The translations under genes were made by a program, and so were the position numbers. This document shows, one piece after another, positions 53,643 to 63,333 of a DNA stretch of 64,000 nt. Source of the DNA: DASXAI01 sp963798445 (GTDB lineage Bacteria > Actinomycetota > Acidimicrobiia > Acidimicrobiales > Ilumatobacteraceae); contig CAWCTH010000001.1 of the NCBI GenBank assembly GCA_963798445.1, positions 89,963 to 153,962 on the forward strand. The letters are read 5' to 3'. The stretch's first letter is position 1. The number at the start of each line of letters is the position of its first letter. Under the pieces are notes generated by a model, which worked only from the letters and a program-made list of their open reading frames with translations, was not told the DNA's origin and did no database searches.

Positions 53643-54446
53643 TCAATGGAGGACGGCGCTGGTGGCCTCGACCTGCTGGGCGCCGCTCGCATCCCGAAGG
53701 TCGAGCGCTCCGGCGCTGACGCTCCACGTGGTGGCCGCCTGAAGGGCGGTCAGGAAGGCGGTCGACCGCGCATCGATGGTGTCGCCGCAGGACTTCATGG
53801 TGGACATCAGCGGACCGATGGCGATGGCAGTGCCGAGGACGCTGTACCCGCCGCCGAAGGCGTTGCAGCCGTCGAAGCCCTCGACGCGGCCGTCGGGCCC
53901 GAAGACGACGCTGGGCGCGAAGTCGGCCGATACGGATCCGACCCCACCCTTGCCGTCGTCGTAGTGGGTGACCGTCCAGGGGCCTTCTACGCCGTCTGCG
54001 GGATATGCCGCATAAGCGAGGACGATGGCCCCGGTGCCGTCGACGAGATCCATCTCCATGTTGCCCGGGCCCGCCTGGTACGAGGCCACCGTGGCCAGCG
54101 CGGTCAGGTAGCTGGTCTCGAACGCGTCGGTGGCCGTGTCGCAGCTCTCCTTCGTCGAGGCGATGGCGCCGAAGGCCAGCGTTGATGCGCCGTCCGTCGT
54201 GTATGGGGCGAAGAAGTCGTTGCAGCCGGCTAGACCACCCGCAGCGCCTGACGCGAAGACCAGGTTGGCCTCCACACCCGTGGGGACCAGCGAGTCACCC
54301 ACGGCGGTCAGCAGCCAGTTGGTGCTCTCCAGGTCGCCTGCCATCACAGCGGGAGAGGCGGCTCGCGCGGCCGCACCGCTTGCGAGCCCGGTCATCAGCA
54401 GCACCACCGACAGTGCAGCCAACATTCCAGGACTCTTGGGTCGCAT
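53643..54446 (-). CDS. secreted protein with two META domains
   Basis: 267 residues. Signal peptide LAALSVVLLMTGLASGAAAR. Two META/HslJ-like domains: STNWLLTAVGDSLVPTGV with GLAGCNDFFAPYTTDG and IASTKESCD; then PWTVTHYDDGKGGVGSV with VEGFDGCNAFGGGYSV and LMSTMKSCGDT. The GCN..Y and xSC pairs suggest disulfides in each domain. META proteins are linked to envelope stress and heat shock. GGTAGG lies upstream of the ATG; a GTG two codons earlier is an alternative. Confidence 0.85.
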   Translation of the reverse strand: MRPKSPGMLAALSVVLLMTGLASGAAARAASPAVMAGDLESTNWLLTAVGDSLVPTGVEANLVFASGAAGGLAGCNDFFAPYTTDGASTLAFGAIASTKESCDTATDAFETSYLTALATVASYQAGPGNMEMDLVDGTGAIVLAYAAYPADGVEGPWTVTHYDDGKGGVGSVSADFAPSVVFGPDGRVEGFDGCNAFGGGYSVLGTAIAIGPLMSTMKSCGDTIDARSTAFLTALQAATTWSVSAGALDLRDASGAQQVEATSAVLH

Positions 54447-54589
54447 AGTCACACCTACCCGATGTCACCTGTCCGCCCGGCCCCACGTGCCAGATGTGGA
54501 TACGGTCCTGTGGCGAGCATACCCCCGACGGACGCAGCATCAGCCTGCAAGGGTCCCAACCCGCGGCCCGCCGGACCTGGCGATGGACG

Positions 54590-54769
54590 CCATGCCTGCG
54601 CCATGCAACGGCCACCTTCCTGCTGGTGAGCGGCATGTGCCTCGAGGACGTCAAGCAGCAGCTCGGGCATTCCTCGATCACGTTGACCTCCAGCACGTAC
54701 GGCCACGTGCTGGCGCAGCGGCAGCGGGTGGTCGCCCGGGTGATGGACGCGGTGCTGGGCGGGTGGCAG
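54590..54769 (+). pseudogene. tyrosine recombinase (integrase) C-terminal remnant
   Basis: About 58 codons of a phage-type integrase: LRHATATFLLVSGMCLEDVK contains the box-II Arg, QQLGHSSITLTSSTYGHVLA contains the LGHS motif and catalytic Tyr, and VARVMDAVLGG is the end. The stop of related copies is lost here (a G replaces C after GGCGG). Everything before the box-II Arg is absent. One of three copies within 3.5 kb. Confidence 0.7.
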
Positions 54770-54825
54770 AGTGCGCCCGCCCGCGGTGGCGAGCGGGCAC
54801 ACGGCTCCTCCGGGCGAGGCACCGG

Positions 54826-55242
54826 TCAGCCGATAGGCTGCGGGTTCCCGAGGACCGGGCAGCGGAAGTCGGCGGCCGCATCACGGACGAGCGTGAGCTT
54901 CCCGGCTGCGACGAGGGACTGGAGCTCGTCCCAGCTGGTCACGAGCTCGGTCGGGTCGCCGGTCGCGGTCCAGGCAGCGTGATACACCGCCCACCGGCCG
55001 CCGTGGCTGCCGGGCGCGCCCGGCGCGAACTCGGCCACGCCGCGCTGTGCCGGGTTCGCCGGGCCCGTGAACGTGGCGAAGGGATCGGTGCCCGTGCCAT
55101 CGGGCACGTTGGCCGCGTTGCCGAAGACGCGATAGGCCAGGTCATTGACATAGACAGCGCCGAAGTCGCGGGCCCCGACCGGCCCGGCCAGGGCCATGGC
55201 TGCGAGCAGGGCGCTGCCGGCGGCGAGCATGAGACGTCTCAT
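54826..55242 (-). CDS. small secreted protein, unknown function
   Basis: 138 residues. Signal peptide LAAGSALLAAMALAGPVGAR, then a short domain (DFGAVYVNDLAYRVFGNAAN, GRWAVYHAAWTATGDPTELV, LQSLVAAGKLTLVRDAAADF) with a single Cys near the end (FRCPVLGNP). GGAGGAACCG lies before the ATG. No family recognised. An integrase tail lies on each side of it. Confidence 0.65.
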   Translation of the reverse strand: MRRLMLAAGSALLAAMALAGPVGARDFGAVYVNDLAYRVFGNAANVPDGTGTDPFATFTGPANPAQRGVAEFAPGAPGSHGGRWAVYHAAWTATGDPTELVTSWDELQSLVAAGKLTLVRDAAADFRCPVLGNPQPIG

Positions 55243-55366
55243 CGGTTCCTCCAGTGACGTTGCTTCGGGGCGGCGGGCGCCGACCACCGCGCGGAGCCTG
55301 GAGGTCACCCGTGACGGGCGGATGACCGTACCGCGACGATCGTGTGACAACGGATCGCGGTAGCGG

Positions 55367-55405
55367 GAACTCGCCAGGGTGATGGACGCGGTGCTGGGCG
55401 GCTGA
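55367..55405 (+). pseudogene. integrase 3'-end remnant, second copy
   Basis: Twelve codons (ELARVMDAVLGG) and a TGA stop, identical over 25 bases to the ends of the other two copies. Nothing of the gene before this is recognisable. Confidence 0.55.
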
Positions 55406-55439
55406 AGTCGCCGGCGGGAAGCCCGACTTCCTCGGTTAC

Positions 55440-56062
55440 GGGAAGAGCACCCGGGAAGGATGCGTGTGCGGATCGTCGTCGAAGGTCCCTGTGCCGAGCT
55501 CGCCGTTGGCGTTCCGGCCCCAGCAGCGGACGGTCGTGTCCGAACGCACGGCACACGTGTGTCCGACACCCGCATCGAGCCGCGTGACCCCGGTGAGCGG
55601 TCCGGTGCTCCGGACCACCTGGACCGCCTTCAGGCGGGCGTGGAGCACGGCGTCCGGTGGTCCCGTCGCCAAGCTGGCCCTGCTCGTCGGCACCCCAGCA
55701 CCAGGCGGTGCCGTCGCTTCGGACGGCGCAGGAGTGGGAGATGCCGGCCGCGATGCGGGAGACATGGCTGAGGGACCCGCCACCACGCCGGACCTTGACC
55801 GACTTCAGGCGGTGCTGGTGCGCATCACCGGTCGTGCCGTCCCCGACCTGGCCCTCATCCGCCTCGCCCCAGCACCAGACGGTGCCGTTCGACTTGCGGC
55901 ACACGTCTGATGATCGCCGGCGTCGAGTGACCGGACGCCATCCCCCGATCCGAGCGCCGGGTAGGCGGTGGTCACCATGCCGGCCGCCGCCAGGAGCACC
56001 GCGGAGAGCAGTCCCCAAACCGGCCGTCGTCCCATCGCCAACATCGCGACCCCTGCATGCAT
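55440..56062 (-). pseudogene. secreted RCC1-repeat protein, two frameshifts
   Basis: A signal-anchored start (MGRRPVWGLLSAVLLAAAGM) is followed by a first repeat (RSLDAGDHQTCA). After a shift near 55910 comes SNGTVWCWGEADEGQVGDGT and GISHSCAVRSDGTAWCWG. After a second shift near 55675 come GVGHTCAVRSDTTVRCWG and NANGELGTGT. The HxCAVxxDGxxxCWGxNxxGQLG unit is the bacterial RCC1 repeat, normally forming a seven-bladed propeller. Only three to four units are present, so the gene is both shortened and frameshifted. Confidence 0.7.
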
Positions 56063-56183
56063 GCGACGCGCCGCCGTCGCACCGGGAAGGTCGATACCCG
56101 GACCCGGCGGGCTGGGACGCGACGGTCGCGTAGCATCCTCAGCGACCCTTCCCATGTATCAAGCGCCATCTGCGAACGAATAC

Positions 56184-56358
56184 TGGTGAGCAGGCTGGGA
56201 TTCGAACCCAGGACACAAGGATCAGAAGTCCGCTTGTCGGCCGTCCATGGCGCGTGGTGTGGCGGCACTCTGGGTTGGTTTCCCGCGCGGCTCCTGCCGC
56301 CTGGTCTACCCCGTGGTACCTGGTGTGACCGCCGTGGCTGTCAACGTGGCTGTCAGGA
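56184..56358. repeat. 175-bp repeat, copy 1, with a tRNA 3'-half and a doubled 10-mer
   Basis: The minus strand reads a tRNA 3' half ending CCA: T-arm CTGGG-TTCGAAT-CCCAG and an anticodon-like CTTCTGA loop. No matching 5' acceptor strand is found, so it is not a functional tRNA. The T-arm and 3' end resemble actinobacterial-type tRNA-Lys (from memory). At its right end GTGGCTGTCA occurs twice, two bases apart (56332-56358). It is matched 7.15 kb away at 63334; 66 of the first 69 bases agree. Confidence 0.7.
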
Positions 56359-56403
56359 TATGGTGCTGGGCGGGTAGGAAGCCGCGATCTACCCAGCGGG
56401 GGC

Positions 56404-57102
56404 CTATGCCGTCTCTGCGATCACGCGTGGTGGATACCCTCGCTCGCCACCTTCCCTGAACCATCCCGGCAGCGCCTGCACGAGGCCAGGCTCGCCGAAT
56501 AGCCGGATGCCGCCGGAGCTGCTCGCCGCCTTCCAGTCCTGGGTCCCCCTGGCCACGGACGCCAGCGCCCGGGCATCGGCTTCCAGGAACACGTACCGCT
56601 CCTCGGACAGCATCGGGTCGTCGATGCAGATCGAGGGGGGCGTACCCCGCTCCAAGACCAGCCAGCACCTGCCGACCGTCGTGCCGGTCAGAGCCAGGTC
56701 GATGACCACCTGCCGGTCGGGTAGCCGGTGGGGATCGATCCGCTGTGCGAGCCAGGCGACCACCACGTCCGGGTCGCGCTCGAGCATCGCTGGGTCCTCG
56801 GGCACCCACCGCTCGGCCCATGTCCGGACCGCCATGACGACCGGCGCCAACTGCTGGCCCGATGCGCTGAGCCGGTAGCCCGGGACCCCGTCCGTTCGGG
56901 ACCGGGCGACCACGCCGAGGTCGGTGAGATGACGCAGCCGTGCCGCCAGCACGGAACGGCTGATGCCCGGCAGGCCCGAGGCGAGCGCGTTGAAGCCCAG
57001 CGACTCGAAGATCATCAGGTCGCGCACGATGAGCAGGCTCCAGCGGTCCCCGAGGTGCTCCAGAGCCTTGGTGAAGGCGCAGTACTCGCCGTCGCGGACC
57101 AT
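56404..57102 (-). CDS. HxlR-family regulator with long C-terminal domain
   Basis: 232 residues. The winged helix has CAFTKALEHLGDRWSLLIVR, DLMIFESLGFNALASGLPGI, SRSVLAARLRHLTDLGVVAR and YRLSASGQQLAPVV. The Cys near the N-terminus is the redox or aldehyde-sensing position of HxlR/HypR types. The C-terminal ~110 residues (an SCP2-like or ligand-binding fold) extend beyond the usual 110-residue family length. It is divergent from an alpha/beta hydrolase 115 bp away, the likely target. The start could be an upstream ATG at 57141. Confidence 0.82.
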   Translation of the reverse strand: MVRDGEYCAFTKALEHLGDRWSLLIVRDLMIFESLGFNALASGLPGISRSVLAARLRHLTDLGVVARSRTDGVPGYRLSASGQQLAPVVMAVRTWAERWVPEDPAMLERDPDVVVAWLAQRIDPHRLPDRQVVIDLALTGTTVGRCWLVLERGTPPSICIDDPMLSEERYVFLEADARALASVARGTQDWKAASSSGGIRLFGEPGLVQALPGWFREGGERGYPPRVIAETA

Positions 57103-57217
57103 CCGCCGATGGTGGCATATCCGCGATGGCACGGGAGTTCTCATTTCGAACTTCCCGCTTCGTCCGCGTCCGCCCCAGCCTGCTCGGCACCAACCACCAC
57201 CCATCGAGAGGACGAAG

Positions 57218-58018
57218 ATGACGCCCGAGACTGCGGCCCGGACCGGCGGCGGCTACGTCGATGCCGCGGGCATACGGACCTATCACGAGAGCCACGGCGC
57301 CGGCGAGCCGCTGCTGCTGCTGCACGGCGGGATGGCCGCCATCGAGACCCTGGACGGTCTCACATCGGCCCTGTCAGCGCGCCATCGGGTGGTGCTCCCG
57401 GAGCGGCGTGGTCACGGCCGGACCCCGGACGTGCCGGGTCCCATCACCTACGAGCTCATGGCCGCCGACACCATCGCCTTCCTGGAGGCGGTCGGGCTCC
57501 AGACCGCCCATCTCGCGGGCTGGAGCGACGGCGCGGTCGTGGGCCTGCTCGTCGCCCTCCGCCGACCGGACCTCGTCCGGAGCCTCGTGCTCATCGGCCA
57601 GAGCGTCAACCACGACGGCGACCCGCCGGAGATGCGCGCCATGCTCGCGGCCCTTCCGCCGGACCAGGCGCTGCCGATCGAGATCCTGCCGCCGATGCTC
57701 CGCCAGCTGTACGCCGCGGTGTCACCCGATGGCCCGGAACATTTCCCGATCGTGTTCGAGCGCGTATCGAGCACCTGGCGCACCGAGCCGGACATCCCGC
57801 TCGGCGACCTGGCGGCCGTATCGGTACCCACCCTGGTGATGATCGCCGACGAGGACATGGTGACCGTGACCCACGCGGATGCCATGCGGCGCGCCGTGGC
57901 TCGCGGACAGCTCGCCGTCGTGCCCGGGGCGACCCACGCTCTACCGATGGAGAGACCGGCTCTGGTGGCGCGCTTGATCGTCGACTTCCTCGAGACTGTC
58001 GCCGACGCCGGTGCGTGA
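57218..58018 (+). CDS. alpha/beta hydrolase
   Basis: 266 residues. LLLLHGGMAAIETLDGL (oxyanion HG), VVLPERRGHGRTPDV, nucleophile elbow HLAGWSDGAVVGLLVAL (GxSxG), acid region PTLVMIADEDMVTVTHADAM and GATHALPMERPALV with the catalytic His. GAGAGGACG before the ATG. Probably an esterase or lactonase regulated by the divergent HxlR protein. Confidence 0.9.
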   Translation: MTPETAARTGGGYVDAAGIRTYHESHGAGEPLLLLHGGMAAIETLDGLTSALSARHRVVLPERRGHGRTPDVPGPITYELMAADTIAFLEAVGLQTAHLAGWSDGAVVGLLVALRRPDLVRSLVLIGQSVNHDGDPPEMRAMLAALPPDQALPIEILPPMLRQLYAAVSPDGPEHFPIVFERVSSTWRTEPDIPLGDLAAVSVPTLVMIADEDMVTVTHADAMRRAVARGQLAVVPGATHALPMERPALVARLIVDFLETVADAGA

Positions 58019-58046
58019 TAGCGGCGGAGCGGAGTCGGGTGCCCTC

Positions 58047-58109
58047 CACGTGCTCGAGCAGCGGCAGCAGGAGGTGGCGCGGGTGATGGACGCGGTGCTG
58101 GGCGGCTGA
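58047..58109 (+). pseudogene. integrase 3'-end remnant, third copy
   Basis: Twenty codons, HVLEQRQQEVARVMDAVLGG, and a TGA stop. The sequence begins at the His after the catalytic Tyr of the integrase. The last 25 coding bases are identical to the other two copies. It starts about 30 bases after the hydrolase stop. Confidence 0.6.
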
Positions 58110-58368
58110 ACCTCTCCCGGTCGTCCGACGCGGAGACGTCGATCACGCCTGCGGCCGGGGGATGGGCCACACGGGCGCCTTGGGCGGGGGCGGCATCGAG
58201 CCGGCGGGGTCGCTCGACGTCCTTGCGGATGTCCGGGCTGTCGTACGGGTGTGCGTTGAGCCGGAGCTCGGGGCCCCCTCATGACGCGTCCGATCGCCCT
58301 GGGCGTCCGCGGCCGAGCTCGAGCGCCAGCGGACGCCACCGGTGGACGGGTGACCCGGCCGCCGGGTA

Positions 58369-59481
58369 TCAGCGATCAGCTGCATGTTCGCGTGGGTCAG
58401 CCGCTCCTCGCGCCAGGCGGGCCCTGACCTCTCGGGTGACGACCGTGAGGACCGTCAGCAGCGTCATTGGCAGCACGAACGCGCCCATGACGAAGGTGAA
58501 GTCCGTAGCCAGCGGGTGGTCGGTCGCATCCAGCACCAGGTACGCCGTGTAGGCGACCGCGTACGCGACGAACACGGCCCCCTCCCAGCGCCGGATCGCG
58601 GAGCCGACGAACGCGACCGGGAGCAGGGCGACCGCGACCACCACCATGATCGGGATGTCGAACGCCAACGCGGCCGGTGCCACAGGGATACCGTCCGGCG
58701 CCACGACCGCGCCGATGCCGATGACCCCCATGAGGTTGAACAGGTTGGAGCCCACCACGTTGCCCACCGCGATGTCCCGCTGATCACGGAGCACCGCGAC
58801 GATCGTGGTCATGATCTCTGGCATCGTGGTGCCGATGGCGACCACGGTCAGGCCGATGACCAGCTCGCTGACGCCCAGGGACCGGGCGATGTCGGAGGCA
58901 CCGGCCACGAGGATCTGTGAGCCAGCCACCAGGACGAGGAGGCCGCCCGCGATCAGCGCGGCGAGCATCACCATCCGCTCGCCCGTCCTCGGCCCCGGAG
59001 GCAGGACCTCCTCGTACTCGGTCCGGATGTCCAGGCGCTCGCGACGTCCGTTTCGGACCGCCACCCCGACGTAGCCGAGCAGCAGCAGCAGCAGGGGCAG
59101 TCCGTCGAGACGGTCGATGCGCCCGTCGGCCGCGAGGGCCCAGAAGAGCAGCGACACGCCGATGAGCAGCGGGACGTCCGCGCGCACGATCCGCTGCTGG
59201 ACGATGAGGGGAGCCACGACCGCTCCCATCCCCAGCACGAGCAGGACGTTGTAGATGTTCGAGCCCACGACGTTGCCGACCGCCACATCAGGGCTGCCGC
59301 CCATCACGGATCCGACCGTCACGGCCAGCTCGGGCAGGCTGGTCCCGAAGGCGACGACGGTCAATCCCACGACCACCGGCCGGATGCCGACCGAGACCGC
59401 GAGGCGCGACGCGCCCCGGACGACAAGCTCGCCCCCGACAGCGAGCAGGACCAGGCCGACGATGACCGCGAGCAGGCTCAT
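58369..59481 (-). CDS. calcium/sodium antiporter (CaCA family, YrbG-like)
   Basis: 370 residues and ten helices arranged as two inverted alpha repeats: VVAFGTSLPELAVTVGSV with AVGNVVGSNIYNVLLVLG, and VVAIGTTMPEIMTTIVAVL with AVGNVVGSNLFNLMGVIG. The Glu in each (S/T)xPE and the Asn in GSNxxN bind Ca2+/Na+. It starts 13 bp after the P-type ATPase stop, so the two transporters form one operon for calcium or another divalent cation efflux. Confidence 0.93.
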   Translation of the reverse strand: MSLLAVIVGLVLLAVGGELVVRGASRLAVSVGIRPVVVGLTVVAFGTSLPELAVTVGSVMGGSPDVAVGNVVGSNIYNVLLVLGMGAVVAPLIVQQRIVRADVPLLIGVSLLFWALAADGRIDRLDGLPLLLLLLGYVGVAVRNGRRERLDIRTEYEEVLPPGPRTGERMVMLAALIAGGLLVLVAGSQILVAGASDIARSLGVSELVIGLTVVAIGTTMPEIMTTIVAVLRDQRDIAVGNVVGSNLFNLMGVIGIGAVVAPDGIPVAPAALAFDIPIMVVVAVALLPVAFVGSAIRRWEGAVFVAYAVAYTAYLVLDATDHPLATDFTFVMGAFVLPMTLLTVLTVVTREVRARLARGAADPREHAADR

Positions 59482-59494
59482 CGATCCAGTCCGC

Positions 59495-62303
59495 TCATGC
59501 TCCGGTCGCCGGTGCGCGACGACGGACCACGAGCTTCCGGACCTCCTCGACCCACAGGATGCTCGAGGCCATCACCACGCAGATGCCCCATTGCTCGAGC
59601 GTCAGCGAGGTCGTGCCGAAGGCCGTCTGCAGGAACGGCACCTGGACGACGACGACCTGGAGCACGAGACCCAGCAGGGTCGCGCCCACCAGCCACCGGT
59701 TCGAGAACACCCGATGGAAGGCGCTGAGCGTCGTCGAGCGGCTGTTGAACGCGTTGAACAGCTGCATGACCACGAGCACCGTGAAGCCGGCCGTGCGTGC
59801 CGTCTCGAAGCTGCCGGCACCGGGGATCAGACCACCAACGGTCAGGAGGTCAATCGTTGCCAGCACGGCCACGGCCATCACTAGTCCGAGCCACACCAGG
59901 TGCGCCCACGACCGGGCGTCGACGACCCGATCGGCCACCTTCCTGGGCTGCCGGCTCATCGGGTCGTCGACCGTCGGGTCGACCCCGAGGGCCAGCGCCG
60001 GTGTCGAGTCGGTGACCAGGTTGATCCACAGGATCTGGGTCGCCAGCAGCGGCAGCACGATGCCGCTCGCCTCGGGTCGGAAGCCAAGCACCCCGCTCAG
60101 GACGACGCCCAGGAAGACGGTCAGGACCTCGCCCATGTTGGACGACAGCAGGTAGCGCAGGACCTTGCGGATGTTGTCGAGGATGCTGCGGCCCTCGCGC
60201 ACCGCGGCCACGATCGTGGCGAAGTCGTCGTCGGCCAGGATCATGTTGGCCGCCTCCTTCGTCACCTCGGTGCCCGTGATGCCCATCGCCACGCCGATAT
60301 CGGCGCGCTTGAGCGCCGGCGCATCGTTCACGCCGTCGCCGGTCATGGCCACGACGTTGCCGCCCGCCTGCAGGGCGTCGACGATCCGCAGCTTGTGCTG
60401 GGGGGCCACGCGCGCATAGACCGATGTGTCCCGCACCGCGTCGCGCCAGCCCTGGTCGTCGAGCCGGTCCAGTTCCAGCCCGGTGCGGATACGTGCCCCG
60501 GCCTCGATGATGCCGAGATCGGTGGCGATCCTGGCCGCCGTGAGGGGATGGTCACCGGTGATCATCAGCACCCGGATCCCGGCGCGGTGCGCCTCGGCGA
60601 TGGCGGGCGCGGCCTCCTCTCGCGGCGGGTCGATGATGCCGACGAGGCCGAGATACACGAGCTGCTCCTCGAGCGCCTCGTCCACCTGCCAGTCCGTGTC
60701 GTGGTCGAGCGGCCGGTACGCCACACCGAGCGTCCGGTAGGCCTGCGCGGACAGCTCCTCCACCTGCGCATGGAGCGCGGCCCGTCGGTCGTCGGTGATG
60801 GGGACGACCTCGTCGCCCACGCGGATGGCCGTGCAGCGGGTGAGCAGCACGTCCGGGGCGCCCTTGGAGAACAGCCGGGTCCGGTCGGGTGCGGCGTCCA
60901 GCACGGACATCATCTTGCGCTCGGACGTGAACGGGACCTGGCCGCGGCGGTCGAACTCGTCCGCGATCTCCACCGTGCCCGCCAGCTTGCGCGACGCCAC
61001 CAGGAAGGCACCCTCCGTCGGGTCGCCCTGGATCACCCAGTCGCCGGCCTCGTCCTGGACCAGGCGCGCGTCGTTGGCCCGGGACCCCGCGGCCAGCAGC
61101 AGCTGCAGCTCCCGGACGTGGGCCTGGTCCTCGATGACGTCGCCATCCCGGGTCACCGAGCCGCCCGGTCCGTACCCGATGCCGCTCACGTCGGCCTCGC
61201 CGGAGGCCGTGATGATGCGCTGGATGGTCATCTCCGACCGCGTCAGCGTGCCGGTCTTGTCCGTGGCGATCACGGAGGCCGACCCGAGGGTCTCCACGGA
61301 CGACAGGTTCTTGACGATGGCGCTGCGCTGCGCCATCCGTTGCACACCCATGGCCAGCACGACCGAGAGGATCGCTGGCAGGCCTTCAGGCACGGCGGCG
61401 ACCGCGAGGGAGACCCCCAGCAGCAGGATCGTCACGAGGTCCGCGGGCGTCCGCACGTCCGACACGAGCACCGTCGTGACGATCACCACCAGGGCGATGA
61501 CGATCACGCCGATCGCCGAGCGCCCGCCCCAGGACGCCGATCTCCCGCTGGAGCGGGGTCGGCTCCTCCCGGGTGGACTCCAGCAGTTGCGCGATGTGGC
61601 CCAGCTCCGTGCCCATGCCGACATCGGTGACGATGGCCCGCCCGACACCCTGGGCCACGGCCGTGCCCTTGTACGCCATGTTCGTGCGGTCGCCGAGAGC
61701 GACCTCGTCGGGGATCACGGCGCTGGTCTTCTGGACGGCCTCGCTCTCGCCGGTGAGAGAAGCCTCGAGGACCCGCAACGCGGACGTCTGCACGAGCCGT
61801 GCGTCCGCTCCGATGCTGTCGCCCTCGGCCAGGACCAGCAGGTCGCCGCGGACCAGGTCGCGGGAGGGGACCCGCACGATCTCGCCATCACGGATGACCG
61901 TGGACGTGACCTCGATCATCCTCTTGAGCGCGGCCACCGCATCCGCGGCCTTCGACTCCTGGACGTAGCCCATGACCGCGTTGAGGATCACGATGGCCGC
62001 GATGACCAGCGCGTCCACCGGGACGCCGTCGGCGCCCTCCAGGGCCCAGGCGACGACCGAGATGACGACCGCGGCGAGCAGCAGATAGATCAGCGGATCC
62101 TGGAACTGCTTGAGGAACCTGCGCCATGCGGGCACCGGCGGGACCGACCGGAGCTCGTTGGGGCCCATTGCGGCCAGCCGGCTGGCGGCCTCCACTGCCG
62201 TCAGACCTCGCTCGAGATCGGTGCCTAGCGCTTCGGCAACCTCGGCGGCCTGGGCCCGATAGGGCTCGGGCTCGCGAGCCGCGACCTCCGACATGGTCGT
62301 CAC
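59495..62303 (-). CDS. P-type Ca2+-ATPase (P2A class), one frameshift
   Basis: About 935 residues. N-terminal cation ATPase domain, then LEASLTGESEAVQK (actuator TGES), ion-binding VAAVPEGLPAILS in helix 4, phosphorylation site VIATDKTGTLTRSEM, nucleotide domain RKMMSVLDAAPDRTRLFSKG, VMITGDHPLTAARIA, hinge AMTGDGVNDAPALKRADIG, and helix 6 INLVTDSTPALALGV (the NxxxD of Ca2+ pumps). One extra base near 61520 splits the frame after QREIGVLGR; both sides fit perfectly, so this looks like a sequence indel. GTG start overlaps the zinc-finger gene stop by four bases. Confidence 0.9.
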
Positions 62304-62632
62304 CGCGTGTCGTCGGGGTCCGGGGCTCTGGGCGTAGGGCCGGGCCGGTCGACGTGGGGCTCGGACGGGGTCCGGCCGGATGCTGAGGCGACCCTTGGCA
62401 CATGTCGCGGGGTGCCAGCTGCAGCACCAGTCGCGGCCAGCGTACCCGCCGATGGCGCGCCAATCACGCCGGACCAGCCACCTCCTTCGGCATCGATCAG
62501 TCGCTCGAGTTCACCACCGTCCAGGAACATGCCGCGGCAGTCCTCGCACTGCTCCACGAGGATCCCACTTCGCTCGAAGGAACCCATCCGGCCACTGCAC
62601 TTCGGGCAGACGAGGTACCGAGTCGACGTCAT
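62300..62632 (-). CDS. zf-TFIIB-type zinc-finger protein
   Basis: 110 residues. The N-terminal half is a two-knuckle zinc ribbon: YLVCPKCSGRMGSFERSGIL, VEQCEDCRGMFLDGGELERL, the zf-TFIIB pattern with GxxLDxGELE. The C-terminal half is Pro/Ala-rich and disordered. First gene of the operon; its stop overlaps the ATPase start (GTGA). Perhaps a metal-responsive helper; no role is established for this context. Confidence 0.82.
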   Translation of the reverse strand: MTSTRYLVCPKCSGRMGSFERSGILVEQCEDCRGMFLDGGELERLIDAEGGGWSGVIGAPSAGTLAATGAAAGTPRHVPRVASASGRTPSEPHVDRPGPTPRAPDPDDTR

Positions 62633-63333
62633 GCGACTACTCCTTCCTGCGGTGCATCCGGCGCCAGCCGCCGGCGGAGGCGGACCGGCATCGCTCTTGG
62701 ACGATGTGGGCGAGGCTCACCTGCACGGCGGGCGACGGGCTGCTACGCCCGGACACACGAGGTCGTCCTTGGCCGGCATCTCGCGCGACCTGGTGTCGCG
62801 TGCCGCGCGAGGCCTCCCGGGCTCGGCGTGCCAGCCCAGCCACAGGCCAGCGTCGCGCGACCGCGAAAGGGCAGGTGGGGTCGGTGGGAAGGACTGCGCG
62901 AATGGATCACCGAGTGACTTTGTCCCGGCTTCGGATGCCGAAGGTCTCGTCCGCTCGCGAAGCCGTGCCCGTTCCACCGGGTGCGCCAGGAGCGCGCCGT
63001 GTTGACGATCGAACGGCGGGAGACTACTCCCCTTCGTGAGACAAGTATAGCGGTGCGGACCGTCGCCGCACGCCTGCCGCATTACCCGGTTGCCGGGTAA
63101 TTCCGGCACCTTCCACGTCAGCGCGAGCTGTTGCGGGTCTGCGGTCACGCAGACCGGACCCTCGCGTCTCCCGAGCGGCCCGCGGGTTGCGTTGGCCACG
63201 TCCACTGCTGCCTCCGGGCCCATGACGTCCACCCCGTACCACCGCCGTGGCTGGCAGGGTCCCACTTCAGCAGCAGAACGACGGCGATTCGTAGCGGATA
63301 CCTATGTATTGAGGGCCCGTCTCACGCGAAATG
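62633..63333. other. intergenic stretch upstream of the calcium operon
   Basis: No gene recognised. Contains a perfect inverted repeat at 63081-63101. The rest shows no repeat or coding pattern. The right edge meets the second tRNA-like repeat. Confidence 0.35.
63081..63101. promoter_or_regulatory. perfect 9-base inverted repeat, operator candidate
   Basis: Arms ATTACCCGG and CCGGGTAAT separated by three bases (TTG). The AT ends and GC core look like a repressor site. No adjacent gene start was identified within 100 bp. Confidence 0.45.
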
